Shown piece by piece: positions 1 to 8,534 of a DNA stretch of 64,000 nucleotides. This stretch comes from Polynucleobacter sp. AM-26B4 (GTDB taxonomy: Bacteria > Pseudomonadota > Gammaproteobacteria > Burkholderiales > Burkholderiaceae): the NCBI RefSeq assembly GCF_018882285.1, contig NZ_JACVOT010000001.1:1495916-1559915 (forward strand), given 5' to 3'. Made by a program: the position numbers and the translations under genes. Position 1 is the first letter of the stretch, and the number at the start of each line of letters is the position of its first letter. The notes beneath the pieces were generated by a model. The model was not told the origin of the DNA, did no database searches, and saw only the letters and a list, made by a program, of their open reading frames with translations.

Positions 1-89
1 ACTTAAAAGACTTTGACTACGAAGGTTATAAGTTTGCTCCTAAAGAAAGTACTGATGCAAAACCTGTGTTCCGAAGAAAAGAGCAGTGA
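1..89 (+). CDS. C-terminal end of an unidentified protein (partial at window edge)
   Basis: Reading frame 3 is open from the window edge to a TGA at 87-89 and encodes about 28 residues ending PVFRRKEQ. The tail is hydrophilic and rich in Lys, Asp and Glu. I do not recognise the family from this fragment. It lies just upstream of the SOUL-type gene on the same strand with a 5-nt gap to its ATG, so the two may be co-transcribed. Codon use resembles the neighbours. The call rests only on an open frame running into a close downstream start, so it is tentative. Confidence 0.45.
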   Translation, partial: LKDFDYEGYKFAPKESTDAKPVFRRKEQ

Positions 90-94
90 TCTGA

Positions 95-736
95 ATGTTG
101 ATAAAACAAGCATCAAAGTTATTCTTGGGCTTTGCAGCTCTATCTGTCTTGATGGGTGGCGCGATGGCGAATGAAGAGCCACGTTATGAAGTCATCAAAA
201 AAGAAGAGAACTTTGAAGTTCGCCGTTATCAGCCAATGATCATTGCTGAGGTGTTGGTTGCTGGTGCTTTGAGTGAAGCATCCAACAAAGGATTTCGTCA
301 GATAGCTGACTTTATCTTTGGCAACAATGAAGATCCAATTAAGAAGCAGTCAGAAAAAATTGCCATGACGGCACCCGTGACCATGGAAGCGGATACATCA
401 TCAAAGATTGCTATGACAGCGCCTGTCACCATGGAGGGCAGTGGTGGTGCATGGAAAATGGCCTTTGTGATGCCAAGTAAGTTCACCATGGAGACTCTGC
501 CTAAGCCTAAAAATCCAAACATCACCATCAAACAAATACCAACTCAGCAACTAGCAGTTGTGACTTTCAGTGGTTGGGTGGATGAAGAGAAGTTAGCAGC
601 GCAAACGACTCGTTTGAATGAGTGGATGGCTAAGAATGGTTTGAAGTCTTCTGGTTCAGCACAGCTATCACGCTACAACCCGCCTTGGACTTTGCCATTT
701 TGGCGCCGCAATGAAGTTTGGATGAAGCTGGACTAA
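95..736 (+). CDS. SOUL family haem-binding-like protein, exported
   Basis: This is a 213-residue protein. The N-terminus (about residues 1-25: Lys, then a hydrophobic stretch ending GGAMA) looks like a Sec signal peptide, so the product is probably periplasmic. The mature part begins EEPRYEVIKKEENFEVRRY, typical of the SOUL/HBP family, followed by the family hallmark KIAMTAPVTME. The hallmark occurs twice, at residues 88-98 and 104-114, identical in protein but different at seven wobble positions. The C-terminal half (MAFVMPSKFT, then RYNPPWTLPFWRRNEVW) matches the rest of the fold. Family members bind haem or tetrapyrroles in eukaryotes; the bacterial role is not settled. ATG start with a weak ribosome site. 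The family call is firm, the function is not. Confidence 0.85.
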   Translation: MLIKQASKLFLGFAALSVLMGGAMANEEPRYEVIKKEENFEVRRYQPMIIAEVLVAGALSEASNKGFRQIADFIFGNNEDPIKKQSEKIAMTAPVTMEADTSSKIAMTAPVTMEGSGGAWKMAFVMPSKFTMETLPKPKNPNITIKQIPTQQLAVVTFSGWVDEEKLAAQTTRLNEWMAKNGLKSSGSAQLSRYNPPWTLPFWRRNEVWMKLD

Positions 737-756
737 TTGTCTAAGTTTCGGTACGC

Positions 757-990
757 TTAAAGAGTGCTTAAATCAACCTGAACCCTTTTGCCCTGCAATC
801 GGCTTTTAGCTAGCTCCGTTAGATGGACATCGTCCAGTCTCTCCAAGAGTGCCTCATAACATTTTGCCGACAAAATATACGCAACAGGCTTTTTAGAGCT
901 GTAAACGGCAATTGGTGAAGACCTTAACTCTTCAATGATGTCATTAAGGTTCTTACGTAAATTTGAAATACTGATTTTTGAATGCTTCAT
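757..990 (-). CDS. Solitary Phd/YefM-family antitoxin-like protein
   Basis: A 77-residue protein beginning MKHSKISISNLRKNLNDIIE, followed by PIAVYSSKKPVAYILSAKCYEALLE. This is the usual Phd/YefM layout: an N-terminal DNA-binding beta-alpha unit in which a short 'ISxLRxN' segment leads into 'PVAYILS', then a helical toxin-binding tail. Antitoxins of this family neutralise RelE/YoeB or Doc toxins and repress their own operon. No toxin gene is present: the 20 bases downstream lead straight into the convergent SOUL gene, and upstream is the DUF2863 gene 8 nt away on the same strand. It may be an orphan antitoxin, a remnant of a lost toxin-antitoxin pair, or a small regulator. Confidence 0.75.
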   Translation of the reverse strand: MKHSKISISNLRKNLNDIIEELRSSPIAVYSSKKPVAYILSAKCYEALLERLDDVHLTELAKSRLQGKRVQVDLSTL

Positions 991-998
991 GAATGCGT

Positions 999-2210
999 TT
1001 AATGAAATAACGGTTGCTGACTTGGTGTGTCATCAGGCATTTCAGCATGAACGATTTCACCGGCACGATCAACGAACATCGGTACACCACAATCTTCACA
1101 AACTTCTAGGCTGAATAACTCAGAGTGTCTGAACTGATCTTCAACCCCTGAGTTTTTGATCGTGTCATAAATTTCTCGAATAGGGCTGTCTTCAATCGAA
1201 ATATCGTTGATTGAATCATTGGCAACAGTTTCTCTGTCGTACAAAGGCCAAACCACGCCATAGAGGATTTCTTTCGAACCTTTTAGAGCAAAAGATATTC
1301 TGTACTCATCACATTGCTCATCACCGAAACCAGCAATGATGCAAGACAGGCCAGCAGGCTCAACGCTTAACATTGACTCAAGATAATTGACGGCTGCCAA
1401 AATACTCAAAGGCCTGATCTTGCGATCTGCTTCACGACAGTTGGTGAAATAAGCCTCTGGTAAAGATAGTTCGAATTCGCAGCCTGGCATGATCGCTGCA
1501 ATCGTATCTTGCATACCTGTTTGCCAGTTCTGCAAACAAACACTGCGCTCTTGGCGTCTAGGCGCATCTTCTTGCCATCTAAAAATCGGGCCACCAGAAG
1601 GAGCTGCAACTGCACCAACGATATAACGAGGATCAGCCAAAACAGGAATTGTTTCAGGCATGTCGCGCAACTCTAATTTGATTTCTCCGGCATTCACGGC
1701 TGCAGAGGCTAGCTTCTCAAGTAACAAGCGAGTTTGACAGTGTGAATGAGGCATTTGATCGATGCTGTAGAGCCAAGGCACCAATGCAATCAAAGCATCT
1801 TGCGCAATGATCTGGTCGTGCAACAAATTACCTGTCGCGGCGATTGATTCAGAACTGAGCTTGCCTGAAGGAATGCTGTAACGAGTTCTTGCGATGATTG
1901 GAATCGCAATCAACACCACATCCCAGCTCTTGCCGTCTTGTTCTAATGTCAACGACTCTGCCAAGGTCTCAGCGTTTTCTGCCAATGAGTCAAAAGCAAT
2001 TGGATTGATCTTGAGTGTTTGATCTAATGCACTCTCAATCGCATTTTGATTTTGCGCATGCAATAAGCGCAATAAACGATCGAGTAATTTGGTTTCCCAA
2101 AAAATATCTTCTACACGACTACCCGATGCTGCCAATGACAGTGCATCAGAAACCAAGCGTTCTGCTTCAGGTGAAATGCGTGAGGAATTTTTAGGGCGAT
2201 AACTAGACAT
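999..2210 (-). CDS. DUF2863 family protein
   Basis: A 403-residue soluble protein with no signal peptide or membrane segment. It resembles the DUF2863 family known from Burkholderiales; the most telling part is the C-terminus, where CEDCGVPMFVDRAGEIVHAE gives a CxxC pair followed by a conserved VHAEMP-type ending. The family has no established function. I place the start at the ATG at 2210 (MSSYRPK) and not the in-frame GTG two codons upstream; neither has a clear ribosome site. The Phd-like gene follows 8 nt downstream on the same strand. The CxxC near the end could bind metal or be redox-active, but only one pair is visible. Confidence 0.72.
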   Translation of the reverse strand: MSSYRPKNSSRISPEAERLVSDALSLAASGSRVEDIFWETKLLDRLLRLLHAQNQNAIESALDQTLKINPIAFDSLAENAETLAESLTLEQDGKSWDVVLIAIPIIARTRYSIPSGKLSSESIAATGNLLHDQIIAQDALIALVPWLYSIDQMPHSHCQTRLLLEKLASAAVNAGEIKLELRDMPETIPVLADPRYIVGAVAAPSGGPIFRWQEDAPRRQERSVCLQNWQTGMQDTIAAIMPGCEFELSLPEAYFTNCREADRKIRPLSILAAVNYLESMLSVEPAGLSCIIAGFGDEQCDEYRISFALKGSKEILYGVVWPLYDRETVANDSINDISIEDSPIREIYDTIKNSGVEDQFRHSELFSLEVCEDCGVPMFVDRAGEIVHAEMPDDTPSQQPLFH

Positions 2211-2275
2211 AAACACATTCTAAGCAAAACAAGACCCTATGGTTGAAACCTTGCAACTATATTTTTATTGATGAC

Positions 2276-3247
2276 TTAAATTAACTTTTCAGCCTTGGCT
2301 GGAATAGCATGGCCAGTTAAATGAGCTTTTTGCAAAATAGTCCAGAAATACCTGTAACTAGCTCGATCATGAAGTTTGCCTTCATGTTGGATTGGTCCCC
2401 ATTGAGCTTCTTGAGCTGCCAAGAGAATAGAGCAGGCCTCATCAATCTCATTCGGTGTTGGAGACAAAGTCTTCACGATCACAGGAATCTGATTCGGATG
2501 AATACTCCACTTGCGTGTGAAGCCAAATTCATTCTTGGCACGCAGAGTATCGGATTCAATGATGGCGACATCATTGATATTCGTGCAAACATTGTGAGAG
2601 GGCACTTTGCCATGCGCGTGGCAGGCTGCTGAAATCTCTAGCATCGCGCGTGCGACCAATGGATGATCGAACTGACCGCGGTCCATCGCATTGCCAGGAA
2701 TGGCACCATGATGGGCTGAAACAAAATCCATCAAACCAAAACTCAAAGACTCCACTTGTTCTAAAGCAGCAATCCCTTGCACATCTTGAAGTGCGCCATG
2801 AGTTTCAATCAAGACTTGAATTGGAATCACTCGGCCAATGTTGGCAGTTTTAGCGACGTGATTGATTTCATCAATGATGCTTTGAGTTTGTGTGGCTGAA
2901 ACCACTTTCGGAATCATCACGAAGGCGATTTTTTTACCAGCTTGCTTGATCAGAGTGGCGACATCCGCTTTCCAAGAAGGATGACTCGGATCATGGATTC
3001 TGACGCCAACACGATTGAAACGATTATCTGAACTTAAGAGGATGTCGGCAACCAGTTGAGCATGTTCTGCTTCTTTACCAACAGGTGCGCCATCTTCACA
3101 ATCAAACGTGATATCAAAGACTGGACCCAGTTCTGCTTGCAAAGCCAGTGCCTTGCGCATGCGAACTTCGGTGCCTGCGTAGTGATCACAAACAGGTAAG
3201 GCCCTCGGAAGGGCCTCACCTTGGAACAACACTTGACTAGGTTGCAT
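2276..3247 (-). CDS. HpcH/HpaI aldolase / CitE-like CoA-ester lyase
   Basis: A 323-residue cytosolic enzyme of the citrate lyase beta-subunit/malyl-CoA lyase type. Visible family marks are FDITFDCEDGAPVG near residue 45, VGVRIHD near 80, LIETHGAL near 145 (the metal-binding Glu region) and SFGLMDF near 170 (the metal-binding Asp). Such enzymes cleave or form acyl-CoA esters such as malyl-CoA or citramalyl-CoA. No citDF partner genes are nearby, so it is unlikely to be part of a citrate lyase complex. It lies 15 nt downstream of mdh on the same strand and is probably co-transcribed, which points to a C4-acid or CoA-ester job beside the TCA cycle. The substrate cannot be read from the sequence. 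Confidence 0.8.
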   Translation of the reverse strand: MQPSQVLFQGEALPRALPVCDHYAGTEVRMRKALALQAELGPVFDITFDCEDGAPVGKEAEHAQLVADILLSSDNRFNRVGVRIHDPSHPSWKADVATLIKQAGKKIAFVMIPKVVSATQTQSIIDEINHVAKTANIGRVIPIQVLIETHGALQDVQGIAALEQVESLSFGLMDFVSAHHGAIPGNAMDRGQFDHPLVARAMLEISAACHAHGKVPSHNVCTNINDVAIIESDTLRAKNEFGFTRKWSIHPNQIPVIVKTLSPTPNEIDEACSILLAAQEAQWGPIQHEGKLHDRASYRYFWTILQKAHLTGHAIPAKAEKLI

Positions 3248-3262
3248 GAGTTGAGCGTTTGC

Positions 3263-4249
3263 TTATAGCAAATGCTTCACGCCTTCTTGCTCTTCAGTCA
3301 ATTCATTCAATGTGAAATTCATGCGCTCACGTGAGAATGCATCAACTTCTAAACCTTGAACAATTTTGTACTCGCCGTTTTCGCAAGTCACTGGGAAGCC
3401 ATACATCACTTCCTTAGGAATGTCGTATGAACCATCTGATGGAATACCCATTGTGACCCACTTACCATTTGTGCCGCAGTGCCAATCATGGATGTGATCA
3501 ATTGCTGCGTTAGCCGCAGAAGCTGCTGAAGACAAACCGCGTGCATCAATGATCGCTGCACCACGCTTACCAACTGTTGGCAAGAATGTGTTCTTGTTCC
3601 ACTCTTCGTCATTGATCATTTGCTTCACTGATTGACCGCCAATCGTTGCGAAACGATAGTCAGGGTACATCGTTGGGCTGTGGTTGCCCCATACGATCAA
3701 TTTCTCAATATCAGCCACTGCTTTACCAGTCTTAGCTGCTAATTGTGACAAAGCACGGTTGTGGTCCAAACGTAACATCGCTGTGAAGTTCTTAGCTGGT
3801 AGGTCTGGTGCAGATTTCATGGCGATATAAGCATTGGTGTTTGCTGGGTTACCAACAACCAATGTTTTAACAGTGCGCTTAGCTACTGCGTTCAAGGCTT
3901 TACCTTGAGCAGTGAAAATTTGTGCGTTGGCTGACAAAAGATCCTTACGCTCCATACCGGGACCACGAGGACGGGCACCTACTAGAACTGCGTAGTCAAT
4001 ATCTTTGAATGCTGTCATTGGATCGCTATGAGCTGTCATGCCTGCTAGCAATGGGAATGCGCAGTCATCGATCTCCATCATCACGCCTGAAAGGGCTTTT
4101 TGAGCTTTTTCATCAGGGATTTCTAACAACTGCAAAATCACCGGTTGGTCTTTACCCAACATGTCGCCATTAGCGATGCGGAATAGTAATGAATAGCCAA
4201 TTTGGCCGGCTGCGCCAGTAACTGCGACGCGCAAAGGTGCTTTTGCCAT
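3263..4249 (-). CDS. mdh: Malate dehydrogenase (NAD-dependent)
   Basis: A 328-residue protein catalysing reversible oxidation of malate to oxaloacetate in the TCA cycle. The N-terminus carries the NAD-binding GAAGQIGY at residues 12-19. [15 protein letters not shown] (around 91-105) is the mobile active-site loop with substrate-binding arginines. LDHNRA (around 161) and [10 protein letters not shown] (around 188) hold the catalytic Asp and His. The layout is of the cytosolic-type malate dehydrogenase common in betaproteobacteria. The ATG is preceded by a GGAGC ribosome site. It is divergent from the GntR gene, with 159 nt between them filled with palindromes, and a TTGACA-type promoter for mdh lies inside one of these, so regulation by the neighbour is likely. 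Confidence 0.96.
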   Translation of the reverse strand: MAKAPLRVAVTGAAGQIGYSLLFRIANGDMLGKDQPVILQLLEIPDEKAQKALSGVMMEIDDCAFPLLAGMTAHSDPMTAFKDIDYAVLVGARPRGPGMERKDLLSANAQIFTAQGKALNAVAKRTVKTLVVGNPANTNAYIAMKSAPDLPAKNFTAMLRLDHNRALSQLAAKTGKAVADIEKLIVWGNHSPTMYPDYRFATIGGQSVKQMINDEEWNKNTFLPTVGKRGAAIIDARGLSSAASAANAAIDHIHDWHCGTNGKWVTMGIPSDGSYDIPKEVMYGFPVTCENGEYKIVQGLEVDAFSRERMNFTLNELTEEQEGVKHLL

Positions 4250-4315
4250 GAGTTTGCTCCGAGCTTAAATTAAAAAAAGTTATATTGCGCCTTGGTTCTG
4301 ACGCTAAACGTACAA

Positions 4316-4345
4316 AGTTTAGGACTTTATGACTATTTCTGTCAA
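4316..4345 (-). promoter_or_regulatory. Putative sigma-70 promoter of mdh
   Basis: On the minus strand an exact TTGACA (plus-strand complement at 4340-4345) is followed after 18 nt by TAAACT (complement at 4316-4321), a four-of-six match to the -10 box. The -35 box lies inside the inverted repeat at 4331-4351, so a protein bound there would block the promoter. The ATG of mdh is about 70 nt further on. Confidence 0.5.
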
Positions 4346-4376
4346 ATAGTCTTATATAAGACATAAGTCTATAGAC
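4331..4376. promoter_or_regulatory. Palindrome cluster: probable GntR operator between mdh and gntR
   Basis: Three inverted repeats overlap or adjoin here. GACTATTT and AAATAGTC (4331-4338 and 4344-4351) form a perfect 8-bp repeat with a 5-nt gap. GTCTTATATAAGAC (4349-4362) is a perfect 14-bp palindrome. GTCTATAGAC (4367-4376) is a perfect 10-bp palindrome fitting the GT-TA-AC pattern known for HutC-type GntR operators. Bases 4349-4370 recur with one mismatch upstream of acnB (43182-43203). I infer that this is the operator of the adjacent GntR protein, controlling mdh and itself. Confidence 0.68.
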
Positions 4377-4408
4377 TAAAACCCCTTGGTTGTGATGAAA
4401 TAACGGTC

Positions 4409-5137
4409 ATGACTGAAACAATTGCAACTTTTAGCCCGCTTTATCAACAAATCAAGGCGCTAATACTGGGAAGCTTGCAGGCTGGGGAGTGGAAGCCTGG
4501 CGAAGCCATTCCTAGTGAAAATGACCTGGCCACCAGGTTCAAGGTCAGCCAGGGCACAGTTCGCAAGGCGATTGACGAGTTGGCCAGTGAAAATCTCTTG
4601 GTCAGAAGGCAGGGTAAGGGCACTTTTGTGGCTACCCACCATGAAGATCGGGTTCATTTCAGGTTTTTGAGACTGGTTCCAGATAACGGTGAGCCGCATT
4701 ACCCAAAAAGTACTATTTTGGACTGTAAGCGCTTAAGAGCGCCGGCTGAGATCGCCCGTTTATTGGATCTGAAGTCCGGCGATGCAGTGATTCAGATTGA
4801 GCGTATTCTGTATTTCTCCGAAGAAGCAACCGTTTATGAAGAAATTTGGCTGCCAGGAACAACTTTTAAAGGTTTGAGCGTTGAGCGCCTAGTTGACTGG
4901 CGTGGACCGATGTACGCCTTGTTTGAAACTGAATTTGGCACCCACATGGTGCGTGCAACTGAACGTTTAAGAGCCGTTGCTGCCGATGAGTTGTCCGCCA
5001 AGCACTTAGGAGTTGAGCAAAATACTCCACTATTGGCTGTGGAGCGTGTCTCATACACCTACGGAGAGCGTCCAGTCGAGGTTCGTAAAGCCGTTTATTT
5101 GACGGCAAGCCATCATTATTTAAATGAATTAAATTAA
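4409..5137 (+). CDS. GntR-family (HutC type) transcriptional regulator, likely of TCA-cycle genes
   Basis: A 242-residue regulator. Residues about 10-78 form the winged helix-turn-helix: SENDLATRFKVSQGTVRKAI, then the wing VRRQGKGTFVA. Residues about 95-238 look like a UTRA ligand-binding domain (IQIERILYFSEEATVYEEIW, then PLLAVERVSYTYGERPVEVR), which places it in the HutC subfamily. The likely ligand is a small organic acid, but this cannot be read off. It sits between mdh (divergent) and sdhC (co-directional), and the operator-like palindromes in front of it recur before acnB. I infer a local regulator of mdh, aconitase and possibly sdh. Confidence 0.88.
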   Translation: MTETIATFSPLYQQIKALILGSLQAGEWKPGEAIPSENDLATRFKVSQGTVRKAIDELASENLLVRRQGKGTFVATHHEDRVHFRFLRLVPDNGEPHYPKSTILDCKRLRAPAEIARLLDLKSGDAVIQIERILYFSEEATVYEEIWLPGTTFKGLSVERLVDWRGPMYALFETEFGTHMVRATERLRAVAADELSAKHLGVEQNTPLLAVERVSYTYGERPVEVRKAVYLTASHHYLNELN

Positions 5138-5190
5138 CGATGTAGGCAGTTTTAAATATTTTTTGGATTTAGCAGCAGTTTTTTTTGAAA

Positions 5191-5213
5191 AGTCAGACTT
5201 AAGAAAGTTAATT
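5191..5213. promoter_or_regulatory. Weak candidate regulator site and promoter upstream of sdhC
   Basis: The 14 bases from 5191 (AGTCAGACTTAAGA) match 10 of 14 bases of the left part of the mdh/acnB shared site. A TTGAAA at 5185-5190 and TTAATT at 5208-5213, 17 nt apart, could be a poor promoter that this site would overlap. The match is marginal and could be chance in AT-rich DNA. Confidence 0.25.
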
Positions 5214-5267
5214 AAGCGATAAAATCATTTGTTTTGCAGCACAGCAAAAAATAATTAGGGGTTTGAA

Positions 5268-5654
5268 ATGCCAGAATTTAGAAATATTCATGTTTTTGAC
5301 TTAATGAAATATCGTTTGCCATGGGCTGGCAAAGTATCAATCTTGCATCGCGTGAGCGGCTTATTGATGTTCATTTTGATTCCATTTGTGCTTTATCTTC
5401 TAGATAAAAGCATCACTTCAGAGATCAGCTTCGAAACTTTTAAATCGGTGATGGCTCATCCGATCATCAAATTGATCGTTCTAGCTTTGATTTGGTCATA
5501 CCTTCATCACTTCTGTGCTGGCATTCGTTTCTTGATGCTTGATCTTCACAAAGGTATTGATAAGTACTCAGCTGCTAAATCAGCAGTTGGTGTTCTAGTG
5601 GTTAGTTTGAGTTTGACAGCGGTGTGTGCTGCCAAGCTATTTGGTTTGTTTTAA
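5268..5654 (+). CDS. sdhC: Succinate dehydrogenase cytochrome b556 subunit
   Basis: A 128-residue membrane subunit of complex II, anchoring the catalytic subunits and helping bind haem b and ubiquinone. SILHRVSG at residues 24-31 is the family signature, with Ser and Arg of the quinone pocket. The SYLHHFCAGIRFL segment in the second membrane helix carries the likely haem-ligand His. Three hydrophobic segments are visible, as usual. It is the first gene of sdhCDAB-sdhE, 9 nt before sdhD. A 130-nt AT-rich leader separates it from the GntR gene. Confidence 0.95.
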   Translation: MPEFRNIHVFDLMKYRLPWAGKVSILHRVSGLLMFILIPFVLYLLDKSITSEISFETFKSVMAHPIIKLIVLALIWSYLHHFCAGIRFLMLDLHKGIDKYSAAKSAVGVLVVSLSLTAVCAAKLFGLF

Positions 5655-5663
5655 GGAATCCAC

Positions 5664-6026
5664 ATGGCTAATAACAATATCGGACCAAAGCGCATCGTAG
5701 TTGGTGCCCATTACGGCCTCAAAGACTGGTTGTTGCAACGCGTGACAGCGGTCATTCTGATTATCTTTACATTAATTTTGTTGGTGTCATTTTTGCTAGG
5801 TGATGCAACTTATGAAGCTTGGTCTGGTTTGTTTGCCAACCAAATCATGAAGTTGATCACATTACTGGCCATCATGAGCTTGTTGTATCACGCATGGATT
5901 GGTGTTCGCGACATCTGGATGGATTACATCAAACCAGTGAGCATTCGTTTGACACTGCACGTATTAACCGCGTTATGGCTGATTGCTTGTTTCGGCTATA
6001 CCGCTCAAATCCTTTGGAGGGTGTAA
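5664..6026 (+). CDS. sdhD: Succinate dehydrogenase hydrophobic membrane anchor subunit
   Basis: A 120-residue integral membrane protein, the second anchor of complex II. The start MANNNIGPKRIVVGAHYG leads into WLLQRVTAVIL, the first membrane helix. YHAWIGVRDIWMDYIKP near residues 75-92 carries the His for haem b and the Tyr/Asp of the quinone site region. A third hydrophobic helix closes the protein. Length and three-helix layout are normal. The AGGAATCC region before the ATG serves as ribosome site. It sits 9 nt after sdhC and 3 nt before sdhA. Confidence 0.94.
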   Translation: MANNNIGPKRIVVGAHYGLKDWLLQRVTAVILIIFTLILLVSFLLGDATYEAWSGLFANQIMKLITLLAIMSLLYHAWIGVRDIWMDYIKPVSIRLTLHVLTALWLIACFGYTAQILWRV

Positions 6027-6029
6027 CGC

Positions 6030-7808
6030 ATGGCTGCCATCAAGACAGCATTACCTACACGTCGTTTTGACGTTGTTATCGTTGGTGCCGGCGGTGCCGG
6101 TATGCGAGCTTCATTGCAATTGGCTGAAGCTGGCTTAAACGTTGCAGTTCTCTCAAAAGTTTTCCCAACACGTTCACACACAGTGGCAGCGCAGGGTGGT
6201 ATAGGCGCTTCATTGGGTAACATGAGTGACGACAATTGGCACTACCACTTCTTTGACACAGTCAAAGGTTCTGACTGGTTGGGTGACCAAGATGCGATCG
6301 AGTTCATGTGTCGTGAAGCTCCAAAAGTGGTTTACGAGTTAGAGCATTACGGTATGCCTTTTGACCGCAACCCTGACGGCACTATTTATCAGCGCCCGTT
6401 CGGTGGTCATACTGCGAACTACGGTGAAAAAGCTGTGCAACGTGCTTGTGCTGCAGCCGACCGTACTGGTCACGCTTTATTGCACACACTCTATCAGCGC
6501 AACGTGCGCGCCAAGACACACTTCTTTGTTGAATGGATGGCGCTAGACGTTATTCGTGACTCTGAAGGTGATGTGGTTGGTGTGACTGCTTTAGAAATGG
6601 AAACTGGAGAGGTTCATATTCTTCAGGCCAAGTGCGTAATGTTTGCAACTGGTGGTGCTGGCCGTATTTGGCAAGCCTCAACCAATGCTTTCATCAACAC
6701 AGGTGATGGTATGGGTATGGCAGCTCGCGCTGGTGTACCACTAGAAGACATGGAATTCTGGCAATTCCACCCAACCGGTGTTGCTGGTGCGGGTGTGTTG
6801 TTGACAGAAGGTTGTCGTGGTGAAGGTGCGATTCTATTGAACAGCGCTGGTGAGCGTTTCATGGAGCGTTATGCACCAACTCTTAAAGACCTAGCGCCAA
6901 GAGACTTCATTTCTCGTTGTATGGACCAAGAGATCAAAGAGGGACGTGGTTGTGGTCCAAATAAAGACTACATCGAGCTCGACTTAACTCACTTGGGCGC
7001 CGATACGATTCACAAGCGTTTGCCATCTGTTTATGAGATTGGTATCAACTTCGCTAACGTGGACGTGACGAAGAATCCAATTCCAGTTGTGCCAACGATT
7101 CACTACCAGATGGGTGGTATTCCAACCAACATTCATGGTCAAGTGGTCGCTCCTAAGAATGGCAACCCGAATGAAATCATCAATGGCTTCTACGCGATGG
7201 GCGAGTGCTCTTGCGTATCAGTACACGGTGCCAATCGTTTAGGTACTAACTCATTGTTAGACTTGTTGGTGTTTGGCCGTGCTGCTGGTAACCACGTTGT
7301 GGAAACAGCATTGAAACAAAAAGAGCACAAGCCACTACCAGCAGATGCTGCTGATAGCTCATTGGCACGTTTGGCGAAGTTGGATAACTCAACATCTGGT
7401 GAGTACACACAAGATGTGGCCAACGACATTCGTAGCACGATGCAAAAACATTGCGGCGTATTCCGTACTCAGGAACTCATGGATGGCGGCGTTACAAAAA
7501 TGGCAGCCATCACTGAGCGCGCTAAGAGCATTCACTTGAAAGACAAGTCAAAAGTGTTCAACACAGCTCGCATCGAAGCTCTTGAATTAGAGAACTTGGT
7601 TGAGGCTGCGAATGCCACAATGGTTTCAGCTGCTGCTCGTAAAGAAAGCCGTGGCGCTCATGCGCACGATGATCACCCTGAGCGTAATGACCAGCAATGG
7701 ATGAAACACACACTTTGGTACAGCGAAGGTAACAAGCTTGATTACAAGCCTGTGAAATTAACTCCGCTAACCGTTGAATCTATTCCACCAAAAGTTCGTA
7801 CTTTCTAA
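6030..7808 (+). CDS. sdhA: Succinate dehydrogenase flavoprotein subunit
   Basis: A 592-residue catalytic subunit that oxidises succinate to fumarate with covalently bound FAD. GAGGAG at residues 19-24 is the FAD dinucleotide motif, and the His in SHTVAAQGG (His50) is the expected site of covalent FAD attachment. QFHPTG near residue 245 and the REA/HGANRLG segments further on are substrate- and FAD-binding parts of the family. The C-terminus has the usual helical region followed by MKHTLWY. Full length. Start ATG preceded by GGAGGGTG, 3 nt after sdhD. SdhE, encoded two genes on, is the known FAD-attachment factor. Confidence 0.97.
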   Translation: MAAIKTALPTRRFDVVIVGAGGAGMRASLQLAEAGLNVAVLSKVFPTRSHTVAAQGGIGASLGNMSDDNWHYHFFDTVKGSDWLGDQDAIEFMCREAPKVVYELEHYGMPFDRNPDGTIYQRPFGGHTANYGEKAVQRACAAADRTGHALLHTLYQRNVRAKTHFFVEWMALDVIRDSEGDVVGVTALEMETGEVHILQAKCVMFATGGAGRIWQASTNAFINTGDGMGMAARAGVPLEDMEFWQFHPTGVAGAGVLLTEGCRGEGAILLNSAGERFMERYAPTLKDLAPRDFISRCMDQEIKEGRGCGPNKDYIELDLTHLGADTIHKRLPSVYEIGINFANVDVTKNPIPVVPTIHYQMGGIPTNIHGQVVAPKNGNPNEIINGFYAMGECSCVSVHGANRLGTNSLLDLLVFGRAAGNHVVETALKQKEHKPLPADAADSSLARLAKLDNSTSGEYTQDVANDIRSTMQKHCGVFRTQELMDGGVTKMAAITERAKSIHLKDKSKVFNTARIEALELENLVEAANATMVSAAARKESRGAHAHDDHPERNDQQWMKHTLWYSEGNKLDYKPVKLTPLTVESIPPKVRTF

Positions 7809-7826
7809 AAGTATTAAGGAAGAAAC

Positions 7827-8534
7827 ATGAGCGATACACGTATATTTGAAGTCTACCGTTACGATCCAGAAGTCGATGCAGCGCCACGCATGCAAAGTTA
7901 TGAGGTGGAGTTGGATGGTTCTGAGCGCATGTTGTTAGATGCGTTGATGAAGCTAAAGAAGATGGACGAGACTTTGTCTTTCCGTCGTTCTTGCCGCGAA
8001 GGTGTTTGTGGATCTGATGCCATGAACATCAATGGTAAGAATGGCTTGGCTTGCTTGACCAATATGTTGACTTTGCCAAAGAAAATTTCTTTGCGCCCAT
8101 TGCCTGGTTTGCCAGTGGTGCGTGACCTGATTGTTGACATGACTCAGTTCTTCAAGCAATACCACTCGATTCGCCCATATTTGGTGAACGACACGCCACC
8201 GCCTGAGAAAGAGCGTTTGCAAAGTCCAGAAGAGCGTGAAGAGTTGGATGGTTTGTATGAGTGCATCTTGTGTGCTTCATGCTCAACATCTTGCCCATCA
8301 TTCTGGTGGAACCCAGATAAGTTTGTGGGTCCAGCTGGCTTGTTACAAGCTTACCGTTTCATCGCTGACAGCCGTGATCAAGTGACATCAGAGCGTTTGG
8401 ATAACTTAGAAGATCCATACCGTTTGTTCCGTTGCCACACCATCATGAACTGTGTGGATGTTTGTCCTAAAGGATTGAACCCAACAAAAGCGATTGGTAA
8501 GATCAAAGAGTTAATGGTTCGACGAGCTGTTTAA
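7827..8534 (+). CDS. sdhB: Succinate dehydrogenase iron-sulfur subunit
   Basis: A 235-residue electron-transfer subunit passing electrons from SdhA to the membrane anchors. The N-terminal ferredoxin-like half has [11 protein letters not shown] followed by a later Cys for the 2Fe-2S centre. The C-terminal half carries [12 protein letters not shown] and [17 protein letters not shown], the cysteines for the 4Fe-4S and 3Fe-4S centres. Length is normal. A GGAAG ribosome site precedes the ATG, 18 nt after sdhA. The stop codon overlaps the sdhE start (TAATG), suggesting coupled translation. Confidence 0.97.
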   Translation: MSDTRIFEVYRYDPEVDAAPRMQSYEVELDGSERMLLDALMKLKKMDETLSFRRSCREGVCGSDAMNINGKNGLACLTNMLTLPKKISLRPLPGLPVVRDLIVDMTQFFKQYHSIRPYLVNDTPPPEKERLQSPEEREELDGLYECILCASCSTSCPSFWWNPDKFVGPAGLLQAYRFIADSRDQVTSERLDNLEDPYRLFRCHTIMNCVDVCPKGLNPTKAIGKIKELMVRRAV

